The notes: a model not told the origin generated them from the letters alone. A DNA stretch of 24,322 nucleotides from Rhodocyclaceae bacterium UBA1310 (GCA_002307175.1 DBTS01000021.1:79321-103642); one strand, 5' to 3'; counted from the stretch's first letter, positions 6,151 to 13,790 are shown. Numbers and translations are program-made.

Positions 6151-7662
6151 TCATGGCATTGTACTGTATGGCGGACGGGCTGGTGTGTTTGCCAGCGCCG
6201 ATTCCAGCAGGGGCTGCATATGTTTCGCGCCTCGCGTGATCTCCTCTGTGCTGAAAGCCGAGAATCCCATGACCAGGGCAGGTGGTGCGGGCTGACTGAG
6301 ACGATAGAAGGAGACGGCGCGCGCTTCGATACCTCCCTGTTGGAGGAGGCAGGCGACTGTGCTGTCGTCGGCATCGCGCGGCAGGATTGCGGTGGCATCG
6401 AGCCCTGTGGTGATGGGCATTACATTGAGCAGGCCGGCAAGATGTTGTGCGCAGCTTTGCTCGAAGCAGGCTGCGCGCTCCCCATAGAGCAGGCGCATGT
6501 GACGCAGGTGGCGGGCGAAATGGCCTTCCGCGATGAACTCGGCGAGCACGGCCTGGGCAAATACGGGGGCGTGGCGGCAGGTCAGTGAAATGGCCGATGT
6601 GCAGGCATCGGCAAGCCAATCCGGCACAACCAGATAGGCCAGTCGCAGCGAAGGAAACAGCAGTTTGCTGAAAGTTCCCAGGTAGATCACCCGGCCATGC
6701 TGGTCGAGGCTTTTGAGGGCAGGCAGCGGGGCGGCATCGTAGCGGTATTCCCCATCGTAGTCATCCTCGATGATCACGGTATTGTGAGCTTCGGCCCAGG
6801 CCAGCAGGGCGAGTCGCCTTGCAAGGGGCAGGGTGCCTCCGAGCGGGGATTGATGTGCGGCAGTGACGTAGGCGAGACGCGTACTGCCATCGTCGGGTAG
6901 CGCGAGATCGGTGCATAGCCCTTCAAGGTCCACCGGCCAGCCCAATACCTGCGCGCCGGCCAGTTCAAAGATGCGGGCGGCGCCAGGATAGCCGGGGTCT
7001 TCCACGAGCGCAGAGTCGCCGGTTTCAAGGAGCAGACGGGCGCACAGATCCAGTGCCTGTTGTGCACCGCCGAGAATCATCACCTGCCCGGCATGGCAAT
7101 CGATGCGCTGCGAGTAGCGCAGGTGCTCGGCGATGGCTTTGCGCAGTGGCAGAAAGCCTGCCGGGTCTCCGTAGCCCAGGGTTTCCGGGCTGAGAGAGTG
7201 GCTGCGGCGGTTGGTGATGCGCTGCCAGATAGTCAGTGGAAAGCTGCGCAGATCTGGCTGGTTGGGGCTGAAGGGGCGGGCCGTGGTGGCACCTTCGCGC
7301 GACATGAAGGGGCTTGCAGCAAGTAATTCCCCTTGCCGTGACAGGCGCGGGCGCGCCGAATCCTTTCGCTGTCGTGTGGCAGTACCAACCGGGGAAATGG
7401 GGAGCGTATTCAGCACCACGGTGCCGCTTCCACGTGTACCGCCAAGATAGCCTTCGGCAATGAGCTGCTCATACACGGCGAGCACCGTACCGCGTGAAAC
7501 AGCCTGCTGGCGGGCCAGGTCGCGCGTGGCAGGCATCAATCTGCCGGGTGCGATGCGCCCGGAAAGAATGGCTTCGCGCAGCTCCGTATACAGCCAGCGC
7601 TGCAATGTGGAACCGGGCTGGCGGGGGCCTAGCGCAAGCTCACGTTCTTCGGCACGTCGCAT
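6151..7662 (-). CDS. MocR/PdxR-type transcription regulator (GntR wHTH + PLP aminotransferase-like domain)
   Basis: A 503-residue regulator. Residues about 16-85 form the GntR winged helix (LYTELREAILSGRIAPGRLMPATRDLARQ, then SRGTVLAVYEQLIAEGYLGGTRGSGTVV). Residues about 130-480 form a fold-type I aminotransferase domain with YGDPAGFLPLRKAIAEHL, EDPGYPGAARIF, IIEDDYDGEYRYD and the PLP lysine K333 in GTFSKLLFPSLR. Such proteins use PLP or a substrate adduct as an effector and seldom keep enzyme activity. It is divergent from the AhpD-like gene at 7818 and upstream of the rhtA-like exporter, so both are likely targets (inference). No Shine-Dalgarno precedes the ATG, and a TATAAC box ends only 9 bases upstream, so its transcript may be leaderless. 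Confidence 0.92.
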   Translation of the reverse strand: MRRAEERELALGPRQPGSTLQRWLYTELREAILSGRIAPGRLMPATRDLARQQAVSRGTVLAVYEQLIAEGYLGGTRGSGTVVLNTLPISPVGTATRQRKDSARPRLSRQGELLAASPFMSREGATTARPFSPNQPDLRSFPLTIWQRITNRRSHSLSPETLGYGDPAGFLPLRKAIAEHLRYSQRIDCHAGQVMILGGAQQALDLCARLLLETGDSALVEDPGYPGAARIFELAGAQVLGWPVDLEGLCTDLALPDDGSTRLAYVTAAHQSPLGGTLPLARRLALLAWAEAHNTVIIEDDYDGEYRYDAAPLPALKSLDQHGRVIYLGTFSKLLFPSLRLAYLVVPDWLADACTSAISLTCRHAPVFAQAVLAEFIAEGHFARHLRHMRLLYGERAACFEQSCAQHLAGLLNVMPITTGLDATAILPRDADDSTVACLLQQGGIEARAVSFYRLSQPAPPALVMGFSAFSTEEITRGAKHMQPLLESALANTPARPPYSTMP

Positions 7663-7671
7663 GGGAGAGTG

Positions 7672-7699
7672 GTTATAAATCGGCGATTAGGTGACTGAA
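7672..7699 (-). promoter_or_regulatory. Possible promoter of the MocR gene, giving a leaderless transcript
   Basis: On the minus strand TATAAC (7672-7677) follows TTCAGT (7694-7699) with a 16-base spacer. The -10 box ends 9 bases before the ATG, so the expected start of transcription is at or next to the start codon. The -35 match is weak. Confidence 0.35.
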
Positions 7700-7700
7700 A

Positions 7701-7750
7701 AAGTGGATCAATCATGATCGGCATAATTGGCTATATCTATCGTACCACTT
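7701..7750. promoter_or_regulatory. Candidate MocR operator with direct and inverted repeats
   Basis: AAGTGG (7701-7706) is mirrored by CCACTT (7745-7750). A direct repeat is also present: TGGATCAATC at 7704 and TGGCTATATC at 7728, 24 bases apart. MocR-family regulators such as GabR bind pairs of short direct or inverted half-sites in divergent promoter regions, and this lies between the regulator and its divergent neighbour. Confidence 0.5.
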
Positions 7751-7760
7751 GTGGGGCACA

Positions 7761-7783
7761 CTGTTCATCATCCTGATGTACAG
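7761..7783. promoter_or_regulatory. 23-bp near-perfect palindrome upstream of the AhpD-like gene
   Basis: CTGTTCATCA (7761-7770) and TGATGTACAG (7774-7783) are reverse complements with one mismatch around a 3-base centre. It lies 35 bases before the AhpD-like ATG, where a repressor or activator could bind, or where the 5' leader could fold. Confidence 0.45.
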
Positions 7784-7817
7784 GATTTTTCTCCCAACTG
7801 ATAAAACGGATCGCAAA

Positions 7818-8258
7818 ATGGAACAACGCTTCGATGTAGGTACGCTAATTCCCGAGGGATACAAGGCCATGTTTGGTGTGCACAGCTATGTGCAGGGCTG
7901 TGGGTTGGATCTGGGTTTGCTGGAACTGGTGCGGTTGCGTGTTTCGCAGATCAATGGCTGCGCGTTTTGCCTGGCCATGCATGTGCCCCTGGCACGAAAG
8001 GCCGGGCTTACCGAGCACCAGATCAATCTGACAGCTGCCTGGAGGGAGGCCCAGGTATTCAATGCGCGTGAGCGCGCGGCCCTGGCCTGGGCCGAGGCCG
8101 TCAGTGTACTGGTGGCGCAGGAAGTGCCGGATGCCGCTTATGCCGCTGTGAAAGCCGTGTTCACGCCCGAAGAGATTGCCAATCTGACGCTTTGCATTGG
8201 TGAGATCAATACATGGAACCGCCTGATGATTGCCTCACGCACTCCCCCGGCGCTGTAA
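7818..8258 (+). CDS. Carboxymuconolactone decarboxylase / AhpD-like alkylhydroperoxidase-domain protein
   Basis: A 146-residue cytoplasmic protein of the CMD/AhpD superfamily. It carries the typical core LELVRLRVSQINGCAFCLAMHVPLARKAG with the redox motif C48-x2-C51-x3-H55, followed by the helical ERAALAWAEAV segment. Proteins with CxxCxxxH often act as thiol peroxidases or peroxiredoxin-reducing partners; the substrate is unknown. The ATG at 7818 gives a normal-length protein; the frame is open further upstream, but that part covers the palindrome and looks non-coding. It is divergent from a MocR regulator, a common genomic pairing, and is probably controlled by it. The ribosome binding site is weak (CGGA). 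Confidence 0.9.
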   Translation: MEQRFDVGTLIPEGYKAMFGVHSYVQGCGLDLGLLELVRLRVSQINGCAFCLAMHVPLARKAGLTEHQINLTAAWREAQVFNARERAALAWAEAVSVLVAQEVPDAAYAAVKAVFTPEEIANLTLCIGEINTWNRLMIASRTPPAL

Positions 8259-8265
8259 GCAGCAG

Positions 8266-8305
8266 GGCTCACTGCGGAGCCGGGCAGGGGCATCACCTGA
8301 GCCCC
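8266..8305. terminator. Stem-loop cluster between convergent genes
   Basis: GGCTC (8266-8270) pairs with GAGCC (8277-8281), and GGGGC (8287-8291) with GCCCC (8301-8305). Alternatively GGGCTC (8265-8270) pairs with GAGCCC (8299-8304). It lies between the ends of the AhpD-like gene and the histidine kinase gene. No clear T-run is present, so this is only a possible termination structure. Confidence 0.25.
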
Positions 8306-8346
8306 GCAGGTTCGGGGGGGCGTGCGGCTATTGCGCAATACCCTGC

Positions 8347-10866
8347 TTATCCGACCGTGCGGTGTTGTGTGTCGGTGGAGGAAGCCAACACCGGGACAAT
8401 GGCGGTAAGGTATTCCTTGCATTCAGTGTCAACGCGGTCGAGCATGGCCTGATAATCCAGTGCGCCCTCTGCTTTCAAAGTGGTTTCGTAGAGCCGGCAG
8501 ACTTCGTAGATGCGCGTGGCACCGACGTTTGCCGCAATACCCTTGATAGAGTGGAGTTGCAGCAGAATCTCCTGCTTCTCGCTCTTCGCTGTCACTTCCT
8601 TGAGGGTGGCGAGATTCTGGCGCAGGTCATTGGAGCCGACGCGTAGCACGGTGAGCAGAAGTTCTCTGTCGTCATAGAGACGTTCGAGTGCGCCTTCAAA
8701 GTCGAAGACTCTGGCCTTGTCACGGTTGCTGCTGGGCAGGTCAGGCAGTTTGTCGTGTGGTTGGCCGGCCGATAGTTTCGGCAGCCAGTGGCTCAGCACT
8801 TCTTCCACGACTTTGATCTGCAGGGGTTTGGTGATGTAGTCATTCATGCCCGCATCAATGCATTTTTCGCGGTCGCCTTTCATGGCGTTGGCCGTCATGG
8901 CGATGATGATGCCGGTGTAGCCCTTGCGGCGGAGTGCCTGGGTCGCCTTATAGCCATCCATCACAGGCATCTGGCAATCCATGAAGATCAGATCGAAATT
9001 CTTGGCGTCGCACAGTGCCAGTGCCTGCGCACCATCGTCGGCCACGGCGATATCGTTGATGCCGGCGGTGCTGAGGAACTTGCGGGCGATGATCTGATTC
9101 ACCTCGTTGTCTTCCACCAGCAACACGCTGCGGGCGAGGCCGTCACTTACCTTGATCGTGTCGTTCAGGCGCAGTTCCTGGCGGGGCTGTTCGGTGCCAG
9201 CCACCAGCGGGATAGCAAGCCAGAAGAGGGAACCGATGCCAGGAGTGGAGTTGGCGCCTACGTCGCCGTGCATCAGTTGTGCGAGCTGGAGGCTGATTGC
9301 CAGTCCCAGGCCTGTGCCGCCGTATTTGCGGGTGGTGGAGGCATCGGCCTGCGTAAACGGCGTAAACAGGCGCGTCAACGTCTCCTTGTCCATGCCGATG
9401 CCGGTATCGATGATTTCGATTCTGAGTTCCGGTTCATTTTCCGCAGTCTGGCCTCGCAGTACATTGATGGTGATGCCGCCGCTATGCGTGAATTTGATAG
9501 CGTTGTTGATGAAATTGTTGATGATCTGGCGGATGCGCGTGGGGTCCCCCTTTATCCAGGTGGGGATATCCTCGTTAATGTGACAGGTGAACCCGATGCC
9601 CTTCTCGAAAGCACGCGATTGGTAGATCGCGCCCAGATCACTGAGCATTTCGCGCAGGTTGAAATCGATGGCTTCTATGGTGAGTTTGCCTGCTTCGATC
9701 TTGGAAAAATCCAGGATATCGTTGATCACACCCAGCAGCGATTCAGCGCTTTTGAGCACGAGTTTGGCCTGGGTGCGCTGCTCTTCATTAAGGGGGCTGG
9801 AGAGCAGGATCTCTGTCATCCCCAGCACCCCGTTCATGGGGGTACGGATCTCATGCGACATGTTGGCGAGGAACTGGCTTTTGATCATGCTGGCAGATTC
9901 CGCCTGGGTGCGGGCGTGCTCCAGATCGACATGGGCACGTTTCTGTGATTCCAGCAGGCGCAGCAGCAGCAAAACGAGGTAACAGAGGGTCAGGGTGATG
10001 CCAATCGCCAGCACCAGCACCTTCCAGCGATAACCGTTGTAGTTGTCGTATACCTCCGGTAGCGGCAGGCCGGCTACGAAGGCAAAACCATAATCATCCA
10101 CCTTGGTATAACCGAACAGCATTTCTCTGCCACTGATAACGTCAATGCCATGGAAGTTGCCTTGTGGCGTCGAGGCCGGCACCAGGAATGGCTGGTTTAC
10201 AATGTGTCTGCCGTAATTGGAATCTGAAGCCGGATAGCGTGCCACGATTTCGCCGGAGTATTTCACCATTTCCAGCGCATCCGAGGACACGAGGTTTACG
10301 GTATCGGCGATATCGGAAAAAATTTCGGGTGAAATCGAGATGCCTACCACGCCCGAAAATGTTCCCTTGCTGAAAATGGGGCGGGTCAACTGGATGGACC
10401 AGCGATGCGAGGTTACGCCCACAACAGGCTGGCTGATGTAGAGGCGGTCTTGAGTGGGGGCATTGCGATGAAAGCTGAAATGCTCGCGGTTGCTGACGTC
10501 GGCATGAGCCGGGTGTGTGTCCAGCGTTGAGTAAAGCAGATGGCCATCGGCGCCGATCACGAAGGTCTGAAAAGAGATGTCGCGGATTGTCTGCTGCTTG
10601 TTTCCCATGAAGCGGTCAAAGTCTGTCAGACTCCCCGTCCAGTGTGTACGGGCTTCGAGCAGGATTTCGTCGGCACGTTTGAAGGTGGAGATGGCGTGGC
10701 GGGCAAACACCTTGGCATCCACCACGGTTCTTCCGCGGGCGTCATTCAGGTCGTCCATTGCTGCGTAATGCAGTGCATTCAGAGCGATCGACCATAGCAC
10801 CACCAGCCCGATCACGAGCAGAATCAGTATTCTGAACCTGAGAGTCAGGTGTTTTTTTATTGTCAC
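8347..10866 (-). CDS. Hybrid histidine kinase: dCache sensor, HisKA, HATPase, receiver and Hpt domains
   Basis: An 839-residue inner-membrane sensor kinase of the BarA/ArcB-like tripartite type. A membrane segment (about 11-31) precedes a large periplasmic double-Cache-like region (about 32-281), then a second membrane segment (282-305). The HisKA box holds H338 (FLANMSHEIRTPMNGVLG). The ATPase has FINNAIKF (about 452), DTGIGM (487) and GGTGLGL (516). A receiver follows with EDNE and the phospho-acceptor D630 (FMDCQMPVMDG), then a C-terminal Hpt with H772 (LHSIKG). The start is GTG 10866, with GGGGGAG about 7 bases upstream; the frame extends further but has no such site. No response regulator gene is adjacent, so the output partner is encoded elsewhere. 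The ligand is unknown; dCache domains often bind small metabolites. Confidence 0.95.
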   Translation of the reverse strand: MTIKKHLTLRFRILILLVIGLVVLWSIALNALHYAAMDDLNDARGRTVVDAKVFARHAISTFKRADEILLEARTHWTGSLTDFDRFMGNKQQTIRDISFQTFVIGADGHLLYSTLDTHPAHADVSNREHFSFHRNAPTQDRLYISQPVVGVTSHRWSIQLTRPIFSKGTFSGVVGISISPEIFSDIADTVNLVSSDALEMVKYSGEIVARYPASDSNYGRHIVNQPFLVPASTPQGNFHGIDVISGREMLFGYTKVDDYGFAFVAGLPLPEVYDNYNGYRWKVLVLAIGITLTLCYLVLLLLRLLESQKRAHVDLEHARTQAESASMIKSQFLANMSHEIRTPMNGVLGMTEILLSSPLNEEQRTQAKLVLKSAESLLGVINDILDFSKIEAGKLTIEAIDFNLREMLSDLGAIYQSRAFEKGIGFTCHINEDIPTWIKGDPTRIRQIINNFINNAIKFTHSGGITINVLRGQTAENEPELRIEIIDTGIGMDKETLTRLFTPFTQADASTTRKYGGTGLGLAISLQLAQLMHGDVGANSTPGIGSLFWLAIPLVAGTEQPRQELRLNDTIKVSDGLARSVLLVEDNEVNQIIARKFLSTAGINDIAVADDGAQALALCDAKNFDLIFMDCQMPVMDGYKATQALRRKGYTGIIIAMTANAMKGDREKCIDAGMNDYITKPLQIKVVEEVLSHWLPKLSAGQPHDKLPDLPSSNRDKARVFDFEGALERLYDDRELLLTVLRVGSNDLRQNLATLKEVTAKSEKQEILLQLHSIKGIAANVGATRIYEVCRLYETTLKAEGALDYQAMLDRVDTECKEYLTAIVPVLASSTDTQHRTVG

Positions 10867-10883
10867 GTTCACTCCCCCGTGCA

Positions 10884-10950
10884 GGTATTGTCCAGGAGGA
10901 AGAATGTGCCTCGGCGGATACATTCTTTTAGGGATTCTTCTGACAATACC
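10884..10950. promoter_or_regulatory. Nested inverted repeat in the leader of the hybrid kinase gene
   Basis: GGTATTGTC (10884-10892) is perfectly complementary to GACAATACC (10942-10950). Inside it, AAGAATGT (10900-10907) pairs with ACATTCTT (10920-10927); alternatively GAAGAAT (10899-10905) can pair with ATTCTTC (10934-10940). The structure ends 17 bases before the kinase GTG, just upstream of its ribosome binding site, so it could act as a leader switch or an operator. Confidence 0.45.
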
Positions 10951-10954
10951 GTAA
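10904..10954 (+). CDS. Possible 16-residue hydrophobic peptide ORF
   Basis: AGGAGG (10894-10899) lies 4 bases before an ATG that opens MCLGGYILLGILLTIP and then TAA. It reads opposite to the kinase leader and inside the nested inverted repeat. The strong Shine-Dalgarno and hydrophobic content are notable, but so short a frame may be chance. Confidence 0.15.
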   Translation: MCLGGYILLGILLTIP

Positions 10955-11157
10955 CTGCCTGTAAAGGCGCGCCAGACTTCCCCCTTGGGCAATCGGAGAG
11001 GCCATGCCGTGTGCCGGGCTTCAGTTCATTCCCTGGCCGTTGTTTGCACAATCGGGTGTTACCCGTGGGCTTGTGTTTCTGAAGACAGGCGGTAGGCATC
11101 TTCAGCAGCATTTTCGCGGTGTCGGCGGAGTTTTACGCCTGTTGTCCCTGGAAGGCC

Positions 11158-11185
11158 TTGGGGGGTATGCGTGCCATGGTATAGT
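11158..11185 (+). promoter_or_regulatory. Likely sigma70 promoter for the 11249 gene
   Basis: TTGGGG (11158-11163), a 16-base spacer and TATAGT (11180-11185). The -10 matches five of six positions. It leaves a leader of about 57 bases before the ATG and argues against the longer frame starting at 11171. Confidence 0.45.
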
Positions 11186-11248
11186 TTTTCGATAAGCGGA
11201 AATAAGCATGAGGAGACCTCGCAAGCTGCATGGCGTGCGGGAAATGGT

Positions 11249-11740
11249 ATGAGAATCGAGAGTGGAACGATCTGCAAGTACACGCTGCTGGGCATGGTGG
11301 GGCTGGCGGTGCTAGTTGGCTTGCTGACCTGGCGGTCTGCCCGTGGGCGGCCGGGGGCCGGGCTTCAATCTCCTTTGCTATGCAGGCCGTGGGGGCCGAT
11401 GTGCAAGATTCATAATGATCTTGCTGTAATGCAGCATCCTCCGGCCGATTTTGAGGCTGCCAAATCTCTGGCACGCAATCTGGCGCCTTCGCTGAGTTCT
11501 TTGGCAGAGGCCGTGCACGGCAGCTACGTGAATTGCGATCCGGCCCACAAGCTCTTCGTGAGCGTCGAAAATTCCCTCTACGCCACCGCGCAGGCGGCCA
11601 GCACGCAGGATTACCAGTCCGGTGTGCACTATGCATCCCAGACTTTCAATGATGGGGTGGATGCCCTTTTGAAATGTGGCGATGTGCTCAAGTTTGGCGC
11701 GGCACGGTATGATCTTGCGTATATGAAAGTGGCGATCTGA
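11249..11740 (+). CDS. Hypothetical membrane-anchored or secreted protein
   Basis: A 163-residue protein with one N-terminal hydrophobic segment (about residues 10-27, YTLLGMVGLAVLVGLLTW) and the rest probably periplasmic. The external part has four cysteines (CRPWGPMC, NCDP, KCGD) that could form disulphides, and helical stretches such as EAAKSLARNLAPSLSSLAEAV. I recognise no family. The ATG at 11249 (MRIESG) follows the promoter-like element at 11158-11185; the frame opens earlier, at 11171, but that would place the start inside the promoter. The antiporter remnant follows in the same direction. The region around residues 28-50 has odd, Gly/Arg/Pro-rich composition and could hide an old frameshift. 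Confidence 0.55.
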   Translation: MRIESGTICKYTLLGMVGLAVLVGLLTWRSARGRPGAGLQSPLLCRPWGPMCKIHNDLAVMQHPPADFEAAKSLARNLAPSLSSLAEAVHGSYVNCDPAHKLFVSVENSLYATAQAASTQDYQSGVHYASQTFNDGVDALLKCGDVLKFGAARYDLAYMKVAI

Positions 11741-11750
11741 TCCGGCTGGC

Positions 11751-12113
11751 TTGGGCGTGGAATATGCTCTTGCAGGGTGTGGGTGGAGAGTTGCAGCCAT
11801 TCGGGTAATGCAGTGTTCACTGATCTGCGCGGTGTATGTGCTGCGTGCCGTATTCGCCCGTTTCATCTTCATGCCTGCCGAATTTGGCTTGCGCGACACC
11901 GCCCTGGCATCCATGCTGGCGCCCAAGGGGCTGGCCGCCGCTGTGCTGGCGGCAATTCCGCTGCAGCGCGGCATAGCTGGCTGCGAAATGATCCGGGATG
12001 CCACCTACATGGTCGTGCTGGTCAGCATCCTTCTGTGTGCGGCCTTTGTTGCAACCTATCCCCTGCGGCCGGTGTGTGGGCTGTATTCGTTGCTGCTGGG
12101 CAAGCGGGAATGA
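11751..12113 (+). pseudogene. Orphan C-terminal remnant of a cation/proton antiporter
   Basis: The frame encodes 120 residues. From about 11826 on it looks like the end of a monovalent cation:proton antiporter: LRDTALASMLAPKGLAAAVLAAIPLQRG, then IRDATYMVVLVSILLCAAFVATYPL. The 'APKGLAAAVLA' turn followed by a last membrane helix is typical of the closing helices of these transporters, which are normally above 400 residues with 12 or so membrane segments. Everything before is missing: the upstream sequence belongs to an unrelated gene. The start (TTG 11751) and first 25 residues look artificial. It is best read as the remains of a deleted or recombined gene, although the surviving frame is intact. 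It converges on the hydrolase gene at 12127. Confidence 0.7.
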
Positions 12114-12126
12114 TGGCAGTTTTCCA

Positions 12127-13077
12127 TCACGTCAAATTGAAAATTTCATCAAGATCCCGCATTACGGCAGCACGTGCCACTTGCAGTGCATGTGGAGAGT
12201 AGGCCACGTGCGGGCGAAGCTCTACCTTATCGTCATCATAGGAAAACGGCTGGCCGGTCGCCATGTTGATAAGCCTGCCGTGCTCATCTTCGCAGATCGC
12301 GCAATTGCGGACTGTCTGTGCCTCCTTTAGCGCAACGGGCAGGGTGGGCAGCAGCGGCACATCAAAGGCGTGCTGCGCGTCTGTATAGGGGCTCAGGCGT
12401 ACATTTTTCCCCGCAGCCTGCAGGCGGGCCACATGATCCGCGCAATGCACGAACGTGTCGTAATCATCAGCTGTGCCGTGATGGATGCGGATCGGGCGGT
12501 CTACCATTTCGGTGTCCCGCTGGTAGCGCGTTGAGCAGTCCGGATAAAACGGCAGATAGCCCGCAAACGTGGCGCCCGAATCATTCCACAGCGTGTGAAA
12601 ACGTTGCAGCGCTGCGTACAGCGCCGTCTGCCCGCCACGCGAGAAACCCATCAGCACGATGCGCGAAGGATCAATCAGCGGATGCGCGGCCATTATCGCC
12701 AGTGCGCGGTAAGCATCCACTATCATCGCCAGCCGCCCCAACTGGCTCTGATCTGCATTCACGCTGCGCAATCCGCGCCCTGTGAAGCCATCCAGTGTCA
12801 GCGTTGCAATCCCTGCAGAAAGAAACAGCCGCTCCCACGCATCAATGCCCGAATTGATGCCACCCGAGCCATGCACCAGTATCACCAGTGGCAGACGCCC
12901 GCTGCCCTGTGCCACGCGCAGAACTCCGGCAACGGTCACGGGAATCCCGGCAGCCCGTTCTCCACGCAGGAACTGCTCATCGGTGAGCGTCAGGGAAGGG
13001 ATGGGATGTACTTCGATACGGGAGGCGAGGGATTGGCGATCAGGCAAGGCGAAATTTGCGGGAATGTTGTGCTGCAT
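12127..13077 (-). CDS. Dienelactone-hydrolase-like alpha/beta hydrolase
   Basis: A 316-residue alpha/beta hydrolase. The oxyanion region HGSGG lies near residue 69, the nucleophile elbow GFSRGG gives S146, and an acid (D204 or D205 in HHGTADDYD) and H236 (DAQHAFD) complete the triad. The layout matches dienelactone hydrolase and related carboxyl-ester hydrolases; the substrate is unknown. I chose ATG 13077 (MQHNIPANF); the frame opens up to 13212 but that extension is Pro/Phe-rich and unlike the family. No good ribosome binding site is visible at either start. No signal peptide is seen from the chosen start, so it is probably cytoplasmic. A terminator for the upstream lipoprotein gene lies at 13186-13217, so the hydrolase gene has its own promoter in 13078-13185. 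Confidence 0.85.
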   Translation of the reverse strand: MQHNIPANFALPDRQSLASRIEVHPIPSLTLTDEQFLRGERAAGIPVTVAGVLRVAQGSGRLPLVILVHGSGGINSGIDAWERLFLSAGIATLTLDGFTGRGLRSVNADQSQLGRLAMIVDAYRALAIMAAHPLIDPSRIVLMGFSRGGQTALYAALQRFHTLWNDSGATFAGYLPFYPDCSTRYQRDTEMVDRPIRIHHGTADDYDTFVHCADHVARLQAAGKNVRLSPYTDAQHAFDVPLLPTLPVALKEAQTVRNCAICEDEHGRLINMATGQPFSYDDDKVELRPHVAYSPHALQVARAAVMRDLDEIFNLT

Positions 13078-13185
13078 GAAACGGCTATCCTGATGCAGGG
13101 TGAAGTGTGGATGTTGAAACGGTGAGGGGAAAGGGTCAAGCGCAGAGCGTGAAAGTGGAGTTGCAGTGGGTGTCTGCTTGCGGAG

Positions 13186-13217
13186 AAATAAAAAGGGGTA
13201 CCGGAATGGCACCCCTT
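13186..13217 (-). terminator. Rho-independent terminator of the lipoprotein gene
   Basis: Read on the minus strand: AAGGGGTGCC, a 5-base ATTCC loop, GGTACCCCTT, then a T-rich run (TTTTTATTT including the stem end). The stem has one G-T pair. It lies about 70 bases after the lipoprotein stop. Confidence 0.8.
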
Positions 13218-13284
13218 GTTCTGGTTCATCGCGCTGTCCAGGCGAAGGACGTCAGCTTGTTCCCGGCGGCTTCCTCGTGCAGGG

Positions 13285-13740
13285 TCACTGTGCCTTGCCG
13301 TTGCCTGATTGATCTGCCCTTGGCGGCAGGCCATCGTGGCGGAATCCATCCGGTGGTGGCCCGCGGTGGAAGTCGCCCTGCATGGGCGGCGGACCATTCC
13401 GGTCGTCTCCCGGATGCCCATGATGCGGCCCGCCCGGAGGCATGCCATCTGGTGGCATGCCGTCATGGTGATGGTGACCGAACTGAGGTTCGCCCCCAGG
13501 GCCGGATTGATCAGGCGGCATGCTCTCGCCGGGCGGCGGTGCAGGTGGCGCCGATTCCGCTCCGCCGGGCTGCGCCTGCTGTTCTGGCGGTGGAGGCGCC
13601 TGCATGCCGGATTGCTCTGGTGCTGGGGCTGAAGCCCCCGGCGCAGGGGCTTCAGTAGGCTTCGATTTGCTACAGGCGGCCAGCCCTGCGAGCAGGCACA
13701 GCAACAGCGTCGCCATAGTGGCCGAGGTGCGAATTTTCAT
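13285..13740 (-). CDS. Pro/Gly/His-rich lipoprotein of unknown function
   Basis: A 151-residue protein starting MKIRTSATMATLLLCLLAGL with a lipobox LAAC and lipidation cysteine C23, so it should be anchored in the membrane facing the periplasm. The rest is low-complexity and disordered-looking: runs of Pro and Gln (APAPGASAPAPEQ, PPPPEQQAQPGG), repeated MPPDG/MPPGG units and His clusters (FGHHHHDG, GPHHGHPG). The His-rich tail could bind metal, but that is only suggested by composition. No partner protein is evident; it lies 133 bases after the PL4 lyase gene in the same direction and ends in its own terminator. An in-frame ATG at 13770 is possible but would place extra residues before the signal. 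Confidence 0.75.
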   Translation of the reverse strand: MKIRTSATMATLLLCLLAGLAACSKSKPTEAPAPGASAPAPEQSGMQAPPPPEQQAQPGGAESAPPAPPPGESMPPDQSGPGGEPQFGHHHHDGMPPDGMPPGGPHHGHPGDDRNGPPPMQGDFHRGPPPDGFRHDGLPPRADQSGNGKAQ

Positions 13741-13790
13741 CTCCGATGTGTCCTGATTGTTGGTGGGCATGCCGCCTGATGCGGAGGCCC

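Larger units (their letters stand above)
10867..11248. other. Divergent intergenic region between the kinase and the 11249 gene
   Basis: About 380 bases with no recognised gene. It holds the nested inverted repeat next to the kinase start and a plausible rightward promoter at 11158-11185. A 14-codon frame starting at 11208 overlaps the 11249 start (ATGA) but shows no other support. Confidence 0.5.

Noticed and set aside
8788..9948. 386-codon open frame on the plus strand
   Set aside because: It lies antisense to the hybrid kinase, whose motifs are unmistakable; the frame is open because of the kinase codon composition.
10867..10992. N-terminal extension of the kinase to 881 residues
   Set aside because: The extension covers the nested inverted repeat and would put charged Pro-rich residues before the first membrane segment; GTG 10866 has a strong ribosome binding site.
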